NCBI GenBank assembly: GCA_003222375.1
Contig: QHVX01000059.1
Coordinates: forward strand, 1-8,508
DNA length: 8,508 nt
DNA from: Acidobacteriota bacterium
GTDB lineage: Bacteria > Acidobacteriota > Thermoanaerobaculia > Gp7-AA8
Direction of reading: 5' to 3'
Shown here: one piece after another, positions 6,676 to 8,508 of the stretch
Layout of the letters: every line of letters starts with the position of its first letter
Numbering within the stretch: the first letter of the stretch is position 1
Made by a program: the position numbers and the translations under genes
The notes under the pieces: generated by a model
Databases searched by the model: none
What the model saw: the letters and a program-made list of their open reading frames with translations, nothing else
What the model was told of the DNA's origin: nothing

Positions 6676-7506
6676 TCAGATCGGCTGCAGCGCGGCCCGG
6701 ATCGCCAGCACGTCCTCGATGATCGACCGCGCCGCATCGGGACGAATCTGGGTGGTGCGGTCCGACAGCGCCGCCGGCGGATTGTCATGCACCTCCATGA
6801 AAAACCCATCCGCACCGACCGCCGCGGCCGCGCGGGCCAGCGGCCGCGCAAATTGCGGGGTGCCGCCGGTCTGCTTCCCTTCGCCGCCCGGCTTCTGCAT
6901 CGAATGCGTAATGTCGTAGACGACCGGCACTCCGAATCCGCGAATGATCGGAAACGCGCGCATGTCGACGACCAGGTTCTGATATCCAAATGACGACCCG
7001 CGCTCGGTGATGAACATGCGATCGTTGCCGACTTCGTGGCCCTTCTCGAGGATGTTCTTGGTCTCTTCCGGCGAAAGGAACTGCCCCTTTTTCACGCCGA
7101 CCGGTTTGCCGGTACGCGCCGCGGCTGCAACGAGATCCGTCTGCCGGCACAGAAACGCCGGGATCTGCAGGATGTCGAGGATCTTCGCCGCCGGTTCTGC
7201 CTGATCGGGCTCGTGAATGTCAGAGATCAGCGGCAATCCGGTTTCTTCTTTTACGGCGCGGAGAATGTCGAGCCCTTCCTCGAGACCCGGTCCGCGGAAG
7301 GAGTCGATCGACGAGCGGTTCGCTTTATCGAATGATGACTTGTAAACGAGATTGATTTTGAGCGCGTCGCGAAGCTTCCGCAGCGTTCGCGCCATGGCCA
7401 GCGCATGTTCGCGCGACTCGATCACGCAAGGTCCGGCGATAAACAGCGGAGGGTTGTCGCCGCCGAACGCGATTTGGGGTGTGATCTGAATCGAGCGCGT
7501 GCTCAT
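6676..7506 (-). CDS. kdsA: Kdo-8-phosphate synthase, metal-dependent class
   Basis: A 276-residue 3-deoxy-D-manno-octulosonate-8-phosphate synthase, which condenses phosphoenolpyruvate with arabinose-5-phosphate to make Kdo-8-P for the inner core of lipopolysaccharide; cytoplasmic. Family motifs run in order: FIAGPCVIES (22-31), YKSSFDKANRSS (55-66), FRGPGLEEGL, SDIHE (95-99), DILQIPAFLCRQTDL (111-125), KKGQFLSP (139-146), ITERGSSFGYQNLVVDMR (166-183), YDITHSMQ, and FMEVHDNPPAALSDRTTQ. Cys27, His201, Glu238 and Asp249 correspond to the four metal ligands of the metallo-enzymes such as Aquifex KdsA; the non-metal E. coli type has Asn in place of this Cys. The ATG at 7506 overlaps the stop of the upstream membrane-protein gene as ATGA and has no obvious ribosome binding site, so it is probably translationally coupled. 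The frame is open further upstream, but only as a shadow of that gene. Confidence 0.97.
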   Translation of the reverse strand: MSTRSIQITPQIAFGGDNPPLFIAGPCVIESREHALAMARTLRKLRDALKINLVYKSSFDKANRSSIDSFRGPGLEEGLDILRAVKEETGLPLISDIHEPDQAEPAAKILDILQIPAFLCRQTDLVAAAARTGKPVGVKKGQFLSPEETKNILEKGHEVGNDRMFITERGSSFGYQNLVVDMRAFPIIRGFGVPVVYDITHSMQKPGGEGKQTGGTPQFARPLARAAAAVGADGFFMEVHDNPPAALSDRTTQIRPDAARSIIEDVLAIRAALQPI

Positions 7507-7916
7507 CCCGGAGGCGATGGTACCGCAGGGCGCGCGAGCATTGCGCCGGCGATCGCTCCGCCGATGTAGACGACGAACGACGCGCCTGAGAACCACATGG
7601 GCTGCGGAATCATCGTTGCGTTCGCGACTCCACCGAGGAAGAGGAACAGACCGACGATGTAGGCGGGGACCCGACTCCTGCCAATTTTCGCAGCCACGAA
7701 TGCGCCCGCCAGCGTTCCGATCAGCCATCCGATGAGGACGACCACCATCGCGAGCGTTGGCAAAGTCGCGACGAATTTTTTCACATCGTCCATATTCCGC
7801 ATGTTGTAACCGGGCGGCGGCGGGTACATGAAGTGGACGATCAACTCGGCGCACTGAACGATCAGCGCCGCGACAATGACGCCGAGAACGGTGGCGCCGA
7901 TTCTTCTCCAGACCAC
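7503..7916 (-). CDS. Small four-helix membrane protein of unknown function
   Basis: I do not recognise this 137-residue protein. It has about four hydrophobic segments (roughly residues 6-27, 52-78, 84-104 and 110-129), with a Pro-rich loop (YPPPPGYNMRNMDD) after the first and a short Arg/Lys-containing turn (AAKIGRSRVP) after the second; the ends are short. No catalytic motif is seen. GTG at 7931 would add five residues (VTEEH), but GGAGGA (7921-7926) lies four bases before the GTG at 7916, so that start is preferred; an ATG at 7918 is out of frame. It follows pyrG after 84 bp and its stop overlaps the kdsA start by four bases, so it is probably produced together with KdsA. A role in envelope or transport is only a guess from this position. 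Confidence 0.75.
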   Translation of the reverse strand: MVWRRIGATVLGVIVAALIVQCAELIVHFMYPPPPGYNMRNMDDVKKFVATLPTLAMVVVLIGWLIGTLAGAFVAAKIGRSRVPAYIVGLFLFLGGVANATMIPQPMWFSGASFVVYIGGAIAGAMLARPAVPSPPG

Positions 7917-7926
7917 ATGTTCCTCC

Positions 7927-8001
7927 GTCACCCTGACCCCGCGGAGCGGGGGAAGGGTCTCGTCGGCGAGATCCTTCGCCGTCTTCGCGGCTCAGGATGA
8001 C
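7927..8001. repeat. 75-bp inverted-repeat element after pyrG, possible dispersed repeat
   Basis: The ends GTCACCCTGA (7927-7936) and TCAGGATGAC (7992-8001) are inverted copies matching at 9 of 10 positions. Inside are two more hairpins: CCCCGC-GGA-GCGGGG (7937-7951) and an eight-position stem, 7955-7962 with 7967-7974, around a TCGG loop. On the minus strand it opens GTCATCCTGAGC and continues to GAAGGATCT, a wording I recall from intergenic dispersed repeats of many bacterial genomes. Its first base is shared with the pyrG stop codon, and it ends just before the ribosome binding site of the next gene. It may be a REP-like element, and could attenuate or protect the transcript. Confidence 0.6.
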
Positions 8002-8508
8002 TAAACCAGCTCTGCCTCGCGCGGAATGCTCACCGGCGCGCTCTTCTGCGAAGTCTTGTACGCCCGCGCGGCAGCAATGTACGCGCGGAACAACGGATGC
8101 GGCGCCATCGGACGCGATTTGTACTCAGGATGGAACTGGCATCCGACGAACCACGGATGCCCTTCCAGCTCCACGATCTCGACGAATTTTCCGTCGGGCG
8201 ATACACCCGTGACGTGGAATCCGCGCTGCTCGAGCGCCGGCACGTACTCGGGATTGACCTCGTAGCGATGCCGATGGCGCTCTTCGACCAGATCGACACC
8301 GTACGCTTCGCGAACCAGCGAGCCCTCCTTGAGCCCGCACGGATATTTTCCGAGCCGCATCGTACCGCCCAGGGCTTCCACGCCGATGAGGTCGCGGAGC
8401 TTGAAGATCACTTTGTAAGGTGCCTCGTCATCGAACTCCGTCGAATTTGCGCCGACCATCCCGCAAACGTTGCGTGCGAACTCGATGGTCGCGCACTGCA
8501 TGCCGAGG
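8001..8508 (-). CDS. pyrG: CTP synthase, C-terminal glutaminase part (5' end outside window)
   Basis: The last 168 codons of CTP synthase, which aminates UTP to CTP using glutamine. Only part of the class I glutamine amidotransferase domain is in view. It begins LGMQCATIEFARNV, so the nucleophile Cys of the usual GxCLGMQ motif is the codon whose last base is 8508. Further on come TMRLGKYPC, RHRHRYEVNPEYV, a GVSPDGKFVEIVEL segment, and GCQFHPEYKSRP, whose His and Glu complete the catalytic triad, then HPLFRAYIAAA and a short variable tail. It ends at TAG (8003-8001). pyrG next to kdsA is a frequent pairing in Gram-negative bacteria; CTP is the co-substrate for making CMP-Kdo, so the context is functionally sensible. 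Confidence 0.97.
   Translation of the reverse strand, partial: LGMQCATIEFARNVCGMVGANSTEFDDEAPYKVIFKLRDLIGVEALGGTMRLGKYPCGLKEGSLVREAYGVDLVEERHRHRYEVNPEYVPALEQRGFHVTGVSPDGKFVEIVELEGHPWFVGCQFHPEYKSRPMAPHPLFRAYIAAARAYKTSQKSAPVSIPREAELV

Noticed and set aside
6089..6919. A 276-codon plus-strand frame opposite the glycosyltransferase and kdsA.
   Set aside because: Charged low-complexity translation typical of antisense shadows, with no recognisable motif.
4986..6989. A 667-codon open frame on the minus strand over the glycosyltransferase and kdsA 3' region.
   Set aside because: The translation is dominated by Arg, Pro, Ala and Ser with no membrane or domain pattern. It is a high-GC shadow, while the other frames encode a clean membrane protein and KdsA.
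7507..7854. An N-terminal extension of kdsA to 392 codons.
   Set aside because: This stretch is the out-of-frame reading of the membrane-protein gene; KdsA proteins are about 280 residues and the ATG at 7506 gives 276.

Overview
The window looks like a chromosomal segment of a GC-rich, Gram-negative bacterium. KdsA (Kdo synthesis), the C-terminal end of an LptE-like lipoprotein and a glycosyltransferase-type membrane protein all point to an outer membrane with lipopolysaccharide. The secreted protein that joins a choice-of-anchor P region to a post-COAP-1 region, together with the style of the polytopic membrane protein, suggests Acidobacteriota or a nearby phylum. That placement is inference from memory of family distribution, not a computed result. 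There are no phage, transposase, CRISPR or RNA genes in view; this is mostly ordinary housekeeping and envelope DNA.

Layout. 1-242 (+): 3' end of an lptE-like gene, ending in a hairpin shared with the convergent gene. 270-1256 (-): secreted choice-of-anchor P/post-COAP-1 protein of unknown function. 1361-2002 (-): NarL/FixJ-type regulator with a degenerate receiver and an unusual start. 2061-3740 (-): UbiB/ABC1 atypical kinase. 3823-4989 (+): metK, divergent from ubiB across an 82-bp promoter region. 4979-6673 (-): large membrane protein resembling GT-C/family 39 glycosyltransferases, carrying a perfect 7-bp tandem repeat. 6676-7506 (-): kdsA. 7503-7916 (-): small membrane protein. 8001-8508 (-): 3' part of pyrG.

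The four genes pyrG, small membrane protein, kdsA and glycosyltransferase lie head to tail on the minus strand and probably form one transcription unit: kdsA overlaps the gene before it by ATGA, and the glycosyltransferase starts 2 nt after kdsA. CTP synthase and Kdo-8-phosphate synthase both feed Kdo activation, because CMP-Kdo is made from CTP and Kdo, so the glycosyltransferase-like protein plausibly works on an envelope glycan. The 84-bp gap after pyrG holds a compact inverted-repeat element.

I did not find a convincing new multi-gene system. The points most worth a second look are the heptanucleotide tract in the glycosyltransferase gene (possible phase variation), the regulator whose receiver lacks the phospho-acceptor Asp and whose only sensible start is a CTG overlapping a five-codon mini-ORF, the CRP-like palindrome or terminator upstream of it, and the inverted-repeat element after pyrG.
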